A stretch of 41,272 bases of DNA, from contig CAYSEF010000013.1 of the NCBI GenBank assembly GCA_964430105.1, positions 1 through 41,272 on the forward strand, given 5' to 3'. The notes under the pieces were generated by a model, which was not told the DNA's origin, did no database searches, and saw nothing but the letters and a program-made list of their open reading frames with translations. The stretch is from UMGS1696 sp964430105. GTDB lineage: Bacteria; Bacillota; Clostridia; Oscillospirales; CAG-272. Numbering within the stretch: position 1 is the first letter of the stretch; each line of letters begins with the position of its first letter. A program made the translations under genes and the position numbers. Positions 32,184-41,149 of this stretch are shown one piece after another.

Positions 32184-34115
32184 TTACTTCAAATTTGCCT
32201 TTGTATAATCGAGCAAGCCACCACATTCCATTACTGCCTTCATGCGGTCGCTGAGGTCACATTTTGTTTCGATAATTGTACCCTTTGTTTCGTTCTTTAC
32301 AGTAACCTTTCCGTCTTTGAGAACAGACTTAAGGTCGTCTATTACGAGGGTATCGCCCTGTTCGATCATATCGTAATCAGCTTCGTTGACAAATTCAAGC
32401 GGGAGAATACCTGCATTGATCAGATTCTGACGGTGAATTCTTGCAAAGGATTTTACGATAACAGCTTTTACACCAAGATAAAGTGGTGCAAGGGCTGCGT
32501 GTTCACGAGATGATCCCTGACCGTAGTTTGAACCACCGACAATAATGCTCTTTCCAAGTGAAAGTGCACGGTCGTGGAATTCCTCATCGCATACAGCAAA
32601 GCAATGCTTGGAAATAGCAGGAATATTAGATCTCAGCGGAAGGATCTTTGCACCGGCAGGCATGATATGGTCTGTGGTGATATTATCGCCAACCTTGAGA
32701 GAACAATCTGCTTTAAGAGAATCTGCCATAGGCTCTGTCTTAGGATATTCCTTAATATTCGGGCCACGGAGAATTTCAACATTTTCAGCATCCTCGGGAG
32801 AAGCCGGAAGTGTTATCATATTGTCATTGATCATAAACTTTTCGGGAAGCTTAAATTCGGGCATATTTCCAAGCTCTCTCGGATCACAGAGATAACCTGC
32901 AATCGCAGAAGCTGCCGCAACCTCAGGAGATACAAGGTAAACCTGTCCATCCTTAGTGCCACTTCTTCCTTCAAAATTTCTGTTGAATGTACGGAGAGAA
33001 ATACCCTTTGAATTTGGTGACTGACCCATACCAATACATGGACCGCAAGCTGATTCAAGAACTCTTGCACCTGCTGAAATAATCTTTTCAAGTGCACCGT
33101 TTTCTGCCATCATGCTGAGAACCTGCTTTGAGCCGGGGGAAACTGCGAGAGATACATCGGGATGAATTGTCTTTCCATCGAGAATATATGCAACCTTAAG
33201 CATATCTACAAGAGAGGAGTTTGTGCAAGAGCCGATACATACCTGATCTATCTTCATCTTGCCGATTTCCTTGATAGACTTAACATTATCGGGAGAATGT
33301 GGGCAAGCTGCCATAGGTTCAAGAGTTGAAAGATCGATCACGATATGCTCATCGTAAACAGCATCTTCGTCTGCGGCAAGAGGAGTCCAAACATCGGCTC
33401 TATCCTGTGCTTTAAGGAAAGCGAGTGTATTTTCGTCAGACGGGAAAATAGATGTTGTTGCACCAAGCTCAGCACCCATATTTGTGATAGTAGCACGTTC
33501 GGGAACAGAGAGAGTCTTAACACCTTCGCCTGTATATTCGATGATCTTACCAACGCCACCCTTTACTGAAATTCTACGCAAAAGCTCAAGGATAACATCC
33601 TTAGCTGCGACCCACGGTGAAAGCTTACCCTTCAGCTCAACATTTACGATTTTAGGATATGTGATATAGTAAGCACCGCCACCCATAGCTACAGCAACAT
33701 CAAGACCGCCTGCTCCGATAGCAATCATACCAATACCGCCACAGGTAGGAGTATGGCTGTCAGAACCTATGAGAGTCTTTCCGGGAACACCGAAGCGTTC
33801 GAGATGTACCTGATGACAGATACCGTTACCGGGTCTGGAATAGTAAATACCATGCTTCTTAGCAACTGATGCGATAAATCTATGGTCGTCTGCATTTTCA
33901 AAGCCAGATTGAAGTGTATTGTGATCGATATATGCAACACTGCGTTCTGTTCTGACCTGATCTATTCCCATAGCTTCAAATTCTATATACGCCATTGTTC
34001 CGGTTGCATCCTGAGTGAGAGTCTGATCTATTCTCAATCCGATTTCTTCACCCTTTACAAAATTACCTTCAACAACGTGCGCTTTTAAAATCTTTTCGGC
34101 AAGCGTAAGTCCCAT
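32184..34115 (-). CDS. acn: Aconitate hydratase
   Basis: A 643-residue [4Fe-4S] enzyme interconverting citrate and isocitrate. The N-terminal domains contain IGSDSHTPTCGG (first cluster Cys), IGSCTNSS and ESACGPCIGMGQSPNSKG (second and third cluster Cys), and the C-terminal swivel domain has GGSNYGQGSSREHAALAP. It is much shorter than AcnA or AcnB (about 860-890 residues) and belongs to the compact group common in clostridia that is close to homoaconitase/isopropylmalate isomerase. GGAGG precedes the ATG. First gene of the acn-icd operon; citrate synthase is not in the window. Confidence 0.93.
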   Translation of the reverse strand: MGLTLAEKILKAHVVEGNFVKGEEIGLRIDQTLTQDATGTMAYIEFEAMGIDQVRTERSVAYIDHNTLQSGFENADDHRFIASVAKKHGIYYSRPGNGICHQVHLERFGVPGKTLIGSDSHTPTCGGIGMIAIGAGGLDVAVAMGGGAYYITYPKIVNVELKGKLSPWVAAKDVILELLRRISVKGGVGKIIEYTGEGVKTLSVPERATITNMGAELGATTSIFPSDENTLAFLKAQDRADVWTPLAADEDAVYDEHIVIDLSTLEPMAACPHSPDNVKSIKEIGKMKIDQVCIGSCTNSSLVDMLKVAYILDGKTIHPDVSLAVSPGSKQVLSMMAENGALEKIISAGARVLESACGPCIGMGQSPNSKGISLRTFNRNFEGRSGTKDGQVYLVSPEVAAASAIAGYLCDPRELGNMPEFKLPEKFMINDNMITLPASPEDAENVEILRGPNIKEYPKTEPMADSLKADCSLKVGDNITTDHIMPAGAKILPLRSNIPAISKHCFAVCDEEFHDRALSLGKSIIVGGSNYGQGSSREHAALAPLYLGVKAVIVKSFARIHRQNLINAGILPLEFVNEADYDMIEQGDTLVIDDLKSVLKDGKVTVKNETKGTIIETKCDLSDRMKAVMECGGLLDYTKANLK

Positions 34116-34197
34116 GTTCTGCCTCCATTATACAGCAAAATGAATTTTTTCTCGAAAAATATTCCAAATTGTTTGAATTTATAATAATTATATAAAA

Positions 34198-34226
34198 ATT
34201 ATACTGCATTTTTGAATAATTGTCAA
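34198..34226 (-). promoter_or_regulatory. Consensus promoter of acn-icd
   Basis: On the minus strand perfect TTGACA (34226-34221) and TATAAT (34203-34198) with a 17-bp spacer. The leader to the acn ATG is about 75 nt, AT-rich, without a visible riboswitch. Confidence 0.88.
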
Positions 34227-34294
34227 TAGTATAATGTCAAAATGACCTGTTGTTTCTCTTATCAATATACCCAAGGTTTAACTATTTACAAAGT

Positions 34295-34328
34295 AAAAAA
34301 GACGGCATATTGCTATACCGTCTTTATC
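34295..34328 (-). terminator. Terminator of TRAP permease gene
   Basis: GACGGTATAG (34322 leftward) pairs with a complementary arm GCCGTC reaching 34301 on the minus strand, followed by TTTTTT. It begins almost directly after the permease stop. Confidence 0.88.
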
Positions 34329-34330
34329 TG

Positions 34331-36319
34331 TTATGCAGTTTTAATTTTACTCTGCTTTTTCTGGAAAACCTGCCATACGATAATTGCAGCGATAACAGCG
34401 ATTCCGATAACATCTGTAACCGGACTTGGATCTATAAGCATAATACCTGCCACAGCCGCCAAAATACGCTGTATCCAGTTCATATGTGCTATTATGTATC
34501 CTTCAAGACCTGCTGCTACACCGAAAATACCGATAAGCGATGTAATTACGATAACAACTACCTGTATCGGGCCTGTTACATCAACGAGAAGCATAACAGG
34601 GTTGAGCGCAAATACATACGGTACGATAAATGCACCGATTGCAAGCTTTGTCGCAGTAAACGCAGTTTTCATCGGGTTTGACTGAGCTATAGCCGCACCT
34701 GCATATGCCGCAAGAGCTACAGGAGGTGTAAGGTCAGCTACAATACCGAAATAGAATACGAAGAAGTGAGCTGCAATGCTCGGAACACCCATACGAATGA
34801 GAATAGGAGCGCAGGTTGCTGCCATGATGCAATAGTTAGCTGTAGTAGGAACGCCCATACCGAGAACGATACAGCAAAGCATAGTCAGGAAGAGTGCAAC
34901 GATAACCTTATCACCCGCAACTGTAGTGATAGTATTAATCATTACGTTTGCAAGTCCTGTCATTGTGATAGTACCACCGATGATACCTGCAATACCACAA
35001 GCTGCCGCAACTGAAATAGCACCCTGACCACCTGACGCAAAAGCTTCAAGGAGTGTACGGGGAGTAAGGCGAGTTTCTTTATTGAACATACTTACTATTA
35101 TAGCAGCAACGATAGAGAGAGCTGCTGATGTCTGAATAGTGAATGTGTTAGAAGAAACGAGGTAAATGAGCATTGCAAGAGGAATGAGGAGGTACAGCTT
35201 TTTCGCAAGAACGCTCCACTTTGGAAGTTCTTCACGCGGAACTCCACGCAAACCGAGCTTTTTCGCTTCCAAATGAACTGTGATAAAAATACCTACAAAA
35301 TACAGAACAGCCGGAATTATCGCACGGATTATGATATTTGAATACGGTTCTTGAACATATTCCATCATAAGGAACGCCGCAGCACCCATGATAGGAGGCA
35401 TTATCTGACCACCGGTCGATGCTGCTGCTTCTGCCGCTGCCGCAAATTCAGGCTTATAACCTGTACGCTTCATAAGCGGGATGGTTACAGAACCACTTCC
35501 GACAGTATTAGCTACTGATGAACCGGAAACCATACCTTCAAGTGCACTTGCTACTACAGCAACCTTTGCAGGACCGCCGGAGAATCCACCTACAACAGCA
35601 TTTGCAGCCTGAATAAAGAAATCTGCAATGCCTGTTTTTTCAAGGAATGCACCGAAAATTATAAATACTACGATAAATTTAGAACACGCATTGACAGGAG
35701 TAGAAAGAATACCTTCCTTGGAATAGAACAATGAGCGAATCAGATAATTAAGACGACCGGTGAATGAAGGATTTGCCAAACCTATTGTAAGTGCATATAC
35801 AATAAAGCAAGCGGCAACGATAAGAATCGGCAATCCAACACTTCGACGGCAAACCTCAGCAAGTGCAATAATACCTACTATACCGATGATTATCTGGTAT
35901 GTTTCAAATTTACTTCCCTGCTGAATGATATCGTATGCATTGAACGTAAAGTACAAAAATGATGCCGGTCCAACGATCATAAGTATTATATCATACCACG
36001 GTATATAGTTGACACGCTGTAAACCCTTGCGAGCCGGAAAAACGATATATCCTATAAATATAATGAAAGCTACGAATGATGTGAGTCGAATTTCTTCAAG
36101 CCATACTGCAAACAGCGTTACGCATATACAAAATATGGAAAACGCAGCAAGGATACAGCTTACAACAAATTTAGGCTTACCTTCCCAAACACGTGTATTC
36201 GATTCCCTGTCATATTTTTTCATAACTGCATCGATATCCTCAGCCATAGTGCTTTCGGATGCTTCAACAGTCACGATTTTTTCATCGACGATTTTATCTT
36301 TCTTTTTCATGAATGCCAT
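34331..36319 (-). CDS. TRAP transporter fused permease (4TM-12TM), TAXI system
   Basis: A 662-residue fused TRAP permease, joining the small (DctQ-like) and large (DctM-like) membrane subunits. The N-terminal cytoplasmic region to about residue 50 is charged, followed by roughly 16 or more membrane helices. GMVSGSSVANTVGSGSVTIPLMKRTGY (quoted in part) and GGQIMPPIMGAAAFLM are large-subunit signatures. I start at the ATG at 36319, which has CAGGAG upstream; the frame is open to 36385 through a terminator-like hairpin. TRAP systems use ion gradients for high-affinity uptake, often of carboxylates. It is downstream of its TAXI receptor gene. Confidence 0.92.
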   Translation of the reverse strand: MAFMKKKDKIVDEKIVTVEASESTMAEDIDAVMKKYDRESNTRVWEGKPKFVVSCILAAFSIFCICVTLFAVWLEEIRLTSFVAFIIFIGYIVFPARKGLQRVNYIPWYDIILMIVGPASFLYFTFNAYDIIQQGSKFETYQIIIGIVGIIALAEVCRRSVGLPILIVAACFIVYALTIGLANPSFTGRLNYLIRSLFYSKEGILSTPVNACSKFIVVFIIFGAFLEKTGIADFFIQAANAVVGGFSGGPAKVAVVASALEGMVSGSSVANTVGSGSVTIPLMKRTGYKPEFAAAAEAAASTGGQIMPPIMGAAAFLMMEYVQEPYSNIIIRAIIPAVLYFVGIFITVHLEAKKLGLRGVPREELPKWSVLAKKLYLLIPLAMLIYLVSSNTFTIQTSAALSIVAAIIVSMFNKETRLTPRTLLEAFASGGQGAISVAAACGIAGIIGGTITMTGLANVMINTITTVAGDKVIVALFLTMLCCIVLGMGVPTTANYCIMAATCAPILIRMGVPSIAAHFFVFYFGIVADLTPPVALAAYAGAAIAQSNPMKTAFTATKLAIGAFIVPYVFALNPVMLLVDVTGPIQVVVIVITSLIGIFGVAAGLEGYIIAHMNWIQRILAAVAGIMLIDPSPVTDVIGIAVIAAIIVWQVFQKKQSKIKTA

Positions 36320-36361
36320 TAGTAACTCCTGTTGAGATCGAATTTTGAGCTTACTCAATAA

Positions 36362-36394
36362 AAAAGAGGACTGCGGTTTTACCAAGCAGCCCTC
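36362..36394 (-). terminator. Terminator-like hairpin between TAXI receptor and permease
   Basis: On the minus strand GAGGGCTGC (36394-36386) pairs with GCAGTCCTC (36374-36366) and a T run follows. It lies inside the apparent operon and probably reduces permease transcription relative to the receptor. Confidence 0.85.
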
Positions 36395-36409
36395 ATGTTT
36401 TCTTAAAGC

Positions 36410-37366
36410 TTACTGAGCTTCAACCGTAACGCCTTTTTCTTCAAAGTACTTAGCAGCACCCTTGTGGAAAGGAGCAGTCATACCGGAAGTAGCGTTTTCA
36501 ATACTAAGTTCTCTACCTTTAGCATTTTCGGAAGATATAGCATCGATATTATCGAAAATAGCCTTGGTAAGATTGTATACATCTTCATCTGATGCATCTG
36601 CAGTGACAATGAGAGTAGCCTTAACGGTTATAGTCTGAACATCGTTCGCCTGTCCGTTATAAGTTCCAGCGGGAATTGTATATGTTGTGTAGTAAGGGCA
36701 GTTTGCCATAACATTTTCAGCAACATCGCCGTCGATTGGAACAAGATATGCATTAGATGTAGCGCAAAGCTCAGTGATAGCAGGAGTAGGAGCACCTGCA
36801 ACAATGAACGCAGCATCGATCTTGCCATCCTTGAGAGCTTCAGTACTGTCTGCAAAGCTCTGATACTGAGCCTGAATATCATTTTCAGTCAGACCTGCTG
36901 CTGTGAGAACGTCGATAGCATTGAAGTAAACACCGGAACCGGGAGCACCGATAGAAACGCTCTTACCTGCAAGGTCAGCAACACTTGTAATAGAAGGATC
37001 CATAGTAATGAGCTGAACAGCTTCTGCATAAAGACCGGCTACAACACGGAAAGTCTGAACAGCGCCGTCATCAGCGAAGGAATTAGTACCTGCCCACGCA
37101 TATGCCATTACGTCAGACTGAACTGTAGCGAGCTGATAGTCACCGGCATCAATACCCTGAATATTAGCCTTAGAGCCATCTGTAGAAACTACGTTGACGG
37201 AAATACCTGCATTATTGGTAATATACTGACCAAGAACTCCGCCGTAGCCATAATATGTACCTGATGTACCACCTGTACCCATTGTCATAGCTGCTGCGCC
37301 ACAGGATGCAAGACACATAACCGCAACAAGTGCAAGAGCAATGACTGCTATAAATCTTTTCTTCAT
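36410..37366 (-). CDS. TAXI family TRAP transporter solute-binding lipoprotein
   Basis: A 318-residue receptor for the fused TRAP permease downstream. A lipoprotein signal peptide ends in LASC with Cys21. The mature part starts with GTGGTSGTYYGYGGVLGQYI, the TAXI-family ligand-loop region, and contains DLAGKSVSIGAPGSGVYFNA (about 128-147). The ligand class cannot be determined; TAXI receptors often bind dicarboxylates or glutamate-like compounds. GGAGGG precedes the ATG. Its location beside acn-icd would suit a carboxylate, but that is inference. Confidence 0.93.
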   Translation of the reverse strand: MKKRFIAVIALALVAVMCLASCGAAAMTMGTGGTSGTYYGYGGVLGQYITNNAGISVNVVSTDGSKANIQGIDAGDYQLATVQSDVMAYAWAGTNSFADDGAVQTFRVVAGLYAEAVQLITMDPSITSVADLAGKSVSIGAPGSGVYFNAIDVLTAAGLTENDIQAQYQSFADSTEALKDGKIDAAFIVAGAPTPAITELCATSNAYLVPIDGDVAENVMANCPYYTTYTIPAGTYNGQANDVQTITVKATLIVTADASDEDVYNLTKAIFDNIDAISSENAKGRELSIENATSGMTAPFHKGAAKYFEEKGVTVEAQ

Positions 37367-37406
37367 AATATCCCTCCAAAATGGAATTATTTATGCTTAC
37401 TGCTTA

Positions 37407-37435
37407 AGTATACATGATTTTATAAAAATTTGCAA
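37407..37435 (-). promoter_or_regulatory. Promoter of TAXI-TRAP operon
   Basis: On the minus strand TTGCAA (37435-37430) and TATACT (37412-37407) with a 17-bp spacer, about 40 bp before the receptor start. Confidence 0.7.
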
Positions 37436-37611
37436 TACCTTTTACAAATAAAAATAAATATTTTTTAAAAAACTATTCATTTTGTTGTGATTTTATGTCT
37501 ATTTTCTCAATTTCATCGATGATTTATGGTTCAAAAATACCTTTTTCCTGCAAGTTCATCAACACAGTAAAGTGATAAATAATGAATAAATAGTGAATAT
37601 GCTTGCAATAG

Positions 37612-37655
37612 AAAAAGCTGTAATCCACATCACAAACGCAGTTTACAGCTTTTTT
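37612..37655 (-). terminator. Terminator of MBOAT-DHHW operon
   Basis: On the minus strand AAAAAAGCTGTAA (37655-37643) pairs with TTACAGCTTTTT (37623-37612), ending in a T run. Confidence 0.88.
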
Positions 37656-37669
37656 ATTCTGTTTATATA

Positions 37670-39526
37670 TCAGTTCACACCAACGGCAGTAAGGTACATT
37701 TTAGACCAGCTTGACGAGTTTGCAGCCTGCATATTATTTACAAACACTATATCCGTAAGCCCGTAATCCTTCAGTTGATCGTAAACATTCATCGATGTAT
37801 AACGCACATCGACAACTATTATATTGCCGAAATGCTCACAGAGGAACGGTACAAATGCGTTACCAAACGAATCCTTCAGCACAAGAATATTTTTGTCCTG
37901 TGGATTTTCAGGTACATTGATTACAGTATACGGATTATCTCCAGAAATGAATGTGAGATAAGTTTTATGCGTAGCAACGATAGAATTATTTGTGTTTATC
38001 GTAGTTCCGTTAGAGGTCGTAATAGTCATGGTGTGTGGTTTACGAGAATTAAAGACCTCAACCTTATCAATAAAATTCTTAACTCTTTCGTCATGTGTCA
38101 TATTGTAAAGACTGCCATGATATTCATCGTTGCGTACTTCATAGTCAAAATCATCAAGTGCTGTAGGCTCAAGTCCGAGTGATTTTGCAAATGCACGGTA
38201 TGCATAATATGCGCCTCTCTGTGTCCAGTGATGGTCGCTCTTGAAGAACAGATACTCGTCACGATGTTCATACATTTCATCGTAAGTATCCACAAAATTT
38301 ATCGACGAATCCATGACCGCGCCCATTTTATCAAGCACTGCTTCCTGATCGGCAATCTTTGATTTGATTTCTTCATTATCGATAACCATTGCAGAAACAG
38401 GAGCAACTACTACACTTACGTTCACATCCTCACCAAAGAGCTGTTTGTAATAAAGTGCAGTCTGTGCATAATTTCGTGCGGCACTGTCTATATAATCACC
38501 CTGTACATACACAGCATCACCGTAGATGAACATACCTCCTGTAAGGAAGTCAGCTTCCAAATTTTCGGTCGGAGCTGTCGTAATGATCTCAGAAACTGTA
38601 ATTTCGCAGGTTTCTTTGATCGTATCGCTATACGAACAAGTAAGAGTACACTTACCGTTCGCAATTCCCTTTACATCAATGCCACCCTGTGGATTTATAG
38701 AAATATTTGCGATGCTCTTATCTGATATAGACCAGCTTACATTCGCCGAGCCTTCGCCTGACACAGTATCAACCGTCGCATATACCACTGCGCCACTTCC
38801 AATGGTCAAACGCAATGAATCGCGTGAAAGATGTATTGCAGTAACCTCAGGTGCAGTCGTTTCCGAAGCTTCGGTATCATCAGACGTTTCTTCACCCACG
38901 GGTTCAACATAATTATCGTCGGTTGACGAGTCATTGTTTGACGGGTCATCGGTTGACAGGTATTCATTCCATGGATCGTCCGGCATTTCATCTTCGGGAA
39001 GAATTATCATACCGGGTTCATCATAATCAAGCATATCATCCGTAGCGGTCGATGTATCCTCAAGCTTAATATCATCGTTGTCTATTCCACTGCTCTGATC
39101 GTCTGATTTTCCGTTATTATTCAAATCCTGCAAAGCTTGTGCCAATTTATCGGAAAGTTCATCATGTTCGGCATTGTTGTTGTCTTTAGATGATGTAGCA
39201 TCAAGGAGAACAAAGCTGTCATTTCCTGCTATTTGATAGTCAACCCCACGAAGTGTATCCATTTTCTTGGAAACGCCGACAATTTGATCTCTATATATGA
39301 ATGTATCCGAAATAAACTCAGAAACACCGGCAAAAAATGAGCCGTCTGCGAGTGATTCCCATGTGAATTCCGGCATTTCTGCAAGCTTACGCTGTTCTGT
39401 CAAGGATTCAACCGGTCTGTTAGGCTGGATCAGATTCAACATAACAGCAGTTCCGAACAGCGCACCGACTATGCACAAACAGACGATATCAACTGCTTTA
39501 TTTTTCAAGGAAAACCATCCTTTCAT
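37670..39526 (-). CDS. DHHW-motif (AlgX/AlgJ-like) surface protein with Big2 domain
   Basis: A 618-residue extracellular protein anchored by one N-terminal helix (about residues 10-30). The region RKLAEMPEFTWESLADGSFF is the AlgX/AlgJ-type start. An acidic Ser/Asp/Asn-rich linker (about 115-235) leads to a Big2-like Ig domain (about 238-315), after which the SGNH-like domain resumes with FFKSDHHWTQRGAYYAYRAF, the DHHW motif, and LVLKDSFGNAFVPFL carrying the catalytic Ser. It is expected to transfer or handle acyl groups delivered by the MBOAT partner upstream. The linker plus Ig-like insertion is unusual. The ATG has a weak ribosome site; a TTG six codons later has AAAGGA. Confidence 0.87.
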   Translation of the reverse strand: MKGWFSLKNKAVDIVCLCIVGALFGTAVMLNLIQPNRPVESLTEQRKLAEMPEFTWESLADGSFFAGVSEFISDTFIYRDQIVGVSKKMDTLRGVDYQIAGNDSFVLLDATSSKDNNNAEHDELSDKLAQALQDLNNNGKSDDQSSGIDNDDIKLEDTSTATDDMLDYDEPGMIILPEDEMPDDPWNEYLSTDDPSNNDSSTDDNYVEPVGEETSDDTEASETTAPEVTAIHLSRDSLRLTIGSGAVVYATVDTVSGEGSANVSWSISDKSIANISINPQGGIDVKGIANGKCTLTCSYSDTIKETCEITVSEIITTAPTENLEADFLTGGMFIYGDAVYVQGDYIDSAARNYAQTALYYKQLFGEDVNVSVVVAPVSAMVIDNEEIKSKIADQEAVLDKMGAVMDSSINFVDTYDEMYEHRDEYLFFKSDHHWTQRGAYYAYRAFAKSLGLEPTALDDFDYEVRNDEYHGSLYNMTHDERVKNFIDKVEVFNSRKPHTMTITTSNGTTINTNNSIVATHKTYLTFISGDNPYTVINVPENPQDKNILVLKDSFGNAFVPFLCEHFGNIIVVDVRYTSMNVYDQLKDYGLTDIVFVNNMQAANSSSWSKMYLTAVGVN

Positions 39527-39555
39527 TAAACATTATTGTTCACTGTATTGCTTTC

Positions 39556-40962
39556 TTAAAATCTTGAATATAGGAATGCGGAGTAGCTGTTTCCGACAAG
39601 TCGAATAGTAGATGCTGTCAAGAATACAAGCACTACCACTGTTTTCAAGATACGCTCCGCTGTATATGGTATATAAACCTTTGATTTCAGCCATGTCCAC
39701 AGTGTTTTCAGAATCGGTGTAGAGAGAACAGCTGCGACTCCAAGGAGAATTATATTCTGCATAATAATGGAATTTGTGAAAATATCCGTTACCGATGTAC
39801 AGCCTATACCGAACAGATATCCCAAATTACGCAACAAATTTTTATCAAAATAGAATATTGCGAATCCAAATACCGTTATAAACACAGTATAAATGTGTGT
39901 TACTGCAAAAGAGAGTGGTTTCGGCATTTTATCGAACGCTTTTAACAATGATCTCTTTTCCCACATCAGCAAGAACGCATAGTAAAGTCCCCATAAAATG
40001 AAGTTCCACGATGCGCCATGCCACATACCGGTAAGGAACCATACAACAAGGATATTTCTCTGCTGATCGTGACGATTGCCTCCAAGCGGAATATATACAT
40101 AATCTCTGAAAAATGTACCGAGAGAAATATGCCATCTTCTCCAGAATTCAGTCGCACTGCGTGAGATCAACGGATAGGTGAAGTTCTCCATGAAGCTGAA
40201 TCCGAACATACGGCCAAGACCTATTGCCATATCAGAATAGCCTGAAAAATCGAAATAAAGCTGAAGCGTAAAGAACACTGCCCCTGCCCATCTTCCGAGT
40301 AGAGTCACGTCATTCAAGCTGTACAGCGACTCAATGACTGTTGCACAGCAATCTGCGATAAGAACCTTTTTTGCAAGACCTATCGAAAGTCTGAGCAAGC
40401 CCTCGTTGAACTCCTCAACCGTCACTTGTCTGTTATCAAGCTGTGCTTCTATGTCCTTGTATCGCACTATCGGGCCTGCTATAAGCTGAGGGAAGAACGA
40501 AACATACAGAAGAAGCTTAAAAAACGATCTCTGCACATCTGTATCATCACGATAAACATCGATAACATAAGACATTGTTTGAAAAGTGAAGAACGAAATA
40601 CCTATCGGCATGGTAAGCTCTACTATTGGAATTTGCACATTAAACAGGAAGTTTATGGTTTCCGTAAAGAAGCCGAGATATTTGTACAGGCACAGTATGC
40701 CAAGGTTCACAGCTATCGTTAAAACAAGCAAAAAACGCCTTAAAGCTATCGTATTTGTTCTATAAATCAGCAAGCCGAAAATATAGTCCATCAGCACCAT
40801 ACCGATCATCAAAAACACATAAACAGGCTCGCCCCATGCGTAGAAAAACAAGGAAAACGCTACCAGGACACCACGTCTGTATGTGTCATTTTTTACATTA
40901 AAATATGCCAACAGAAGTACAGGCATAAATATATATAGGAAGAAAAGGTTTGAGAATACCAT
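39556..40962 (-). CDS. MBOAT family O-acyltransferase (AlgI-like)
   Basis: A 468-residue polytopic membrane protein of the AlgI/DltB/PatA group, which passes acyl groups across the membrane for O-acetylation of surface polysaccharides. About 10-11 helices are predicted. SFFPQLIAGPIVRY, FDFSGYSDMAIGLGRMFGF, FWRRWHISLGTFFRDYVYIPLGG (quoted in part) and LTGMWHGASWNFILWG (with the catalytic His) are the family motifs, all intact. AAAGG precedes the ATG. It is the first gene of a two-gene operon with the DHHW protein, 29 bp apart. The polysaccharide modified is unknown. Confidence 0.94.
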   Translation of the reverse strand: MVFSNLFFLYIFMPVLLLAYFNVKNDTYRRGVLVAFSLFFYAWGEPVYVFLMIGMVLMDYIFGLLIYRTNTIALRRFLLVLTIAVNLGILCLYKYLGFFTETINFLFNVQIPIVELTMPIGISFFTFQTMSYVIDVYRDDTDVQRSFFKLLLYVSFFPQLIAGPIVRYKDIEAQLDNRQVTVEEFNEGLLRLSIGLAKKVLIADCCATVIESLYSLNDVTLLGRWAGAVFFTLQLYFDFSGYSDMAIGLGRMFGFSFMENFTYPLISRSATEFWRRWHISLGTFFRDYVYIPLGGNRHDQQRNILVVWFLTGMWHGASWNFILWGLYYAFLLMWEKRSLLKAFDKMPKPLSFAVTHIYTVFITVFGFAIFYFDKNLLRNLGYLFGIGCTSVTDIFTNSIIMQNIILLGVAAVLSTPILKTLWTWLKSKVYIPYTAERILKTVVVLVFLTASTIRLVGNSYSAFLYSRF

Positions 40963-41033
40963 CAGCCATACCTTTCAAAATTCGCTTAATTATACGTTCA
41001 CGAGGACTTTTACAGAACCTCACAACGATATAT

Positions 41034-41062
41034 ATTATACCAAAATTAAATCAGAATGTAAA
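41034..41062 (-). promoter_or_regulatory. Promoter of MBOAT-DHHW operon
   Basis: On the minus strand TTTACA (41062-41057) and TATAAT (41039-41034) with a 17-bp spacer. A second TATAAT at 40994-40989 lacks a good -35. Confidence 0.72.
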
Positions 41063-41149
41063 CTATATTTCGACATTAGTTTTTCTGTTTCGCAAAGATT
41101 AACGTCCAATTCACAACTTCGTTTTTATAAATAATGTGGAGGTCGCAAG

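Larger units (their letters stand above)
37367..37669. other. Intergenic region, TAXI receptor/DHHW protein
   Basis: About 300 bp without a gene. It holds the TAXI promoter on the left and the DHHW terminator on the right. The AT-rich middle (37440-37605) has only short imperfect direct repeats (ATAAATAATGAATAAATAGTG) and no reading frame or structure I can support. Confidence 0.7.

Noticed and set aside
34242..34685. Cys/Thr-rich plus-strand frames over the TRAP permease end
   Set aside because: Antisense shadows of the permease gene, with no ribosome site or homology.
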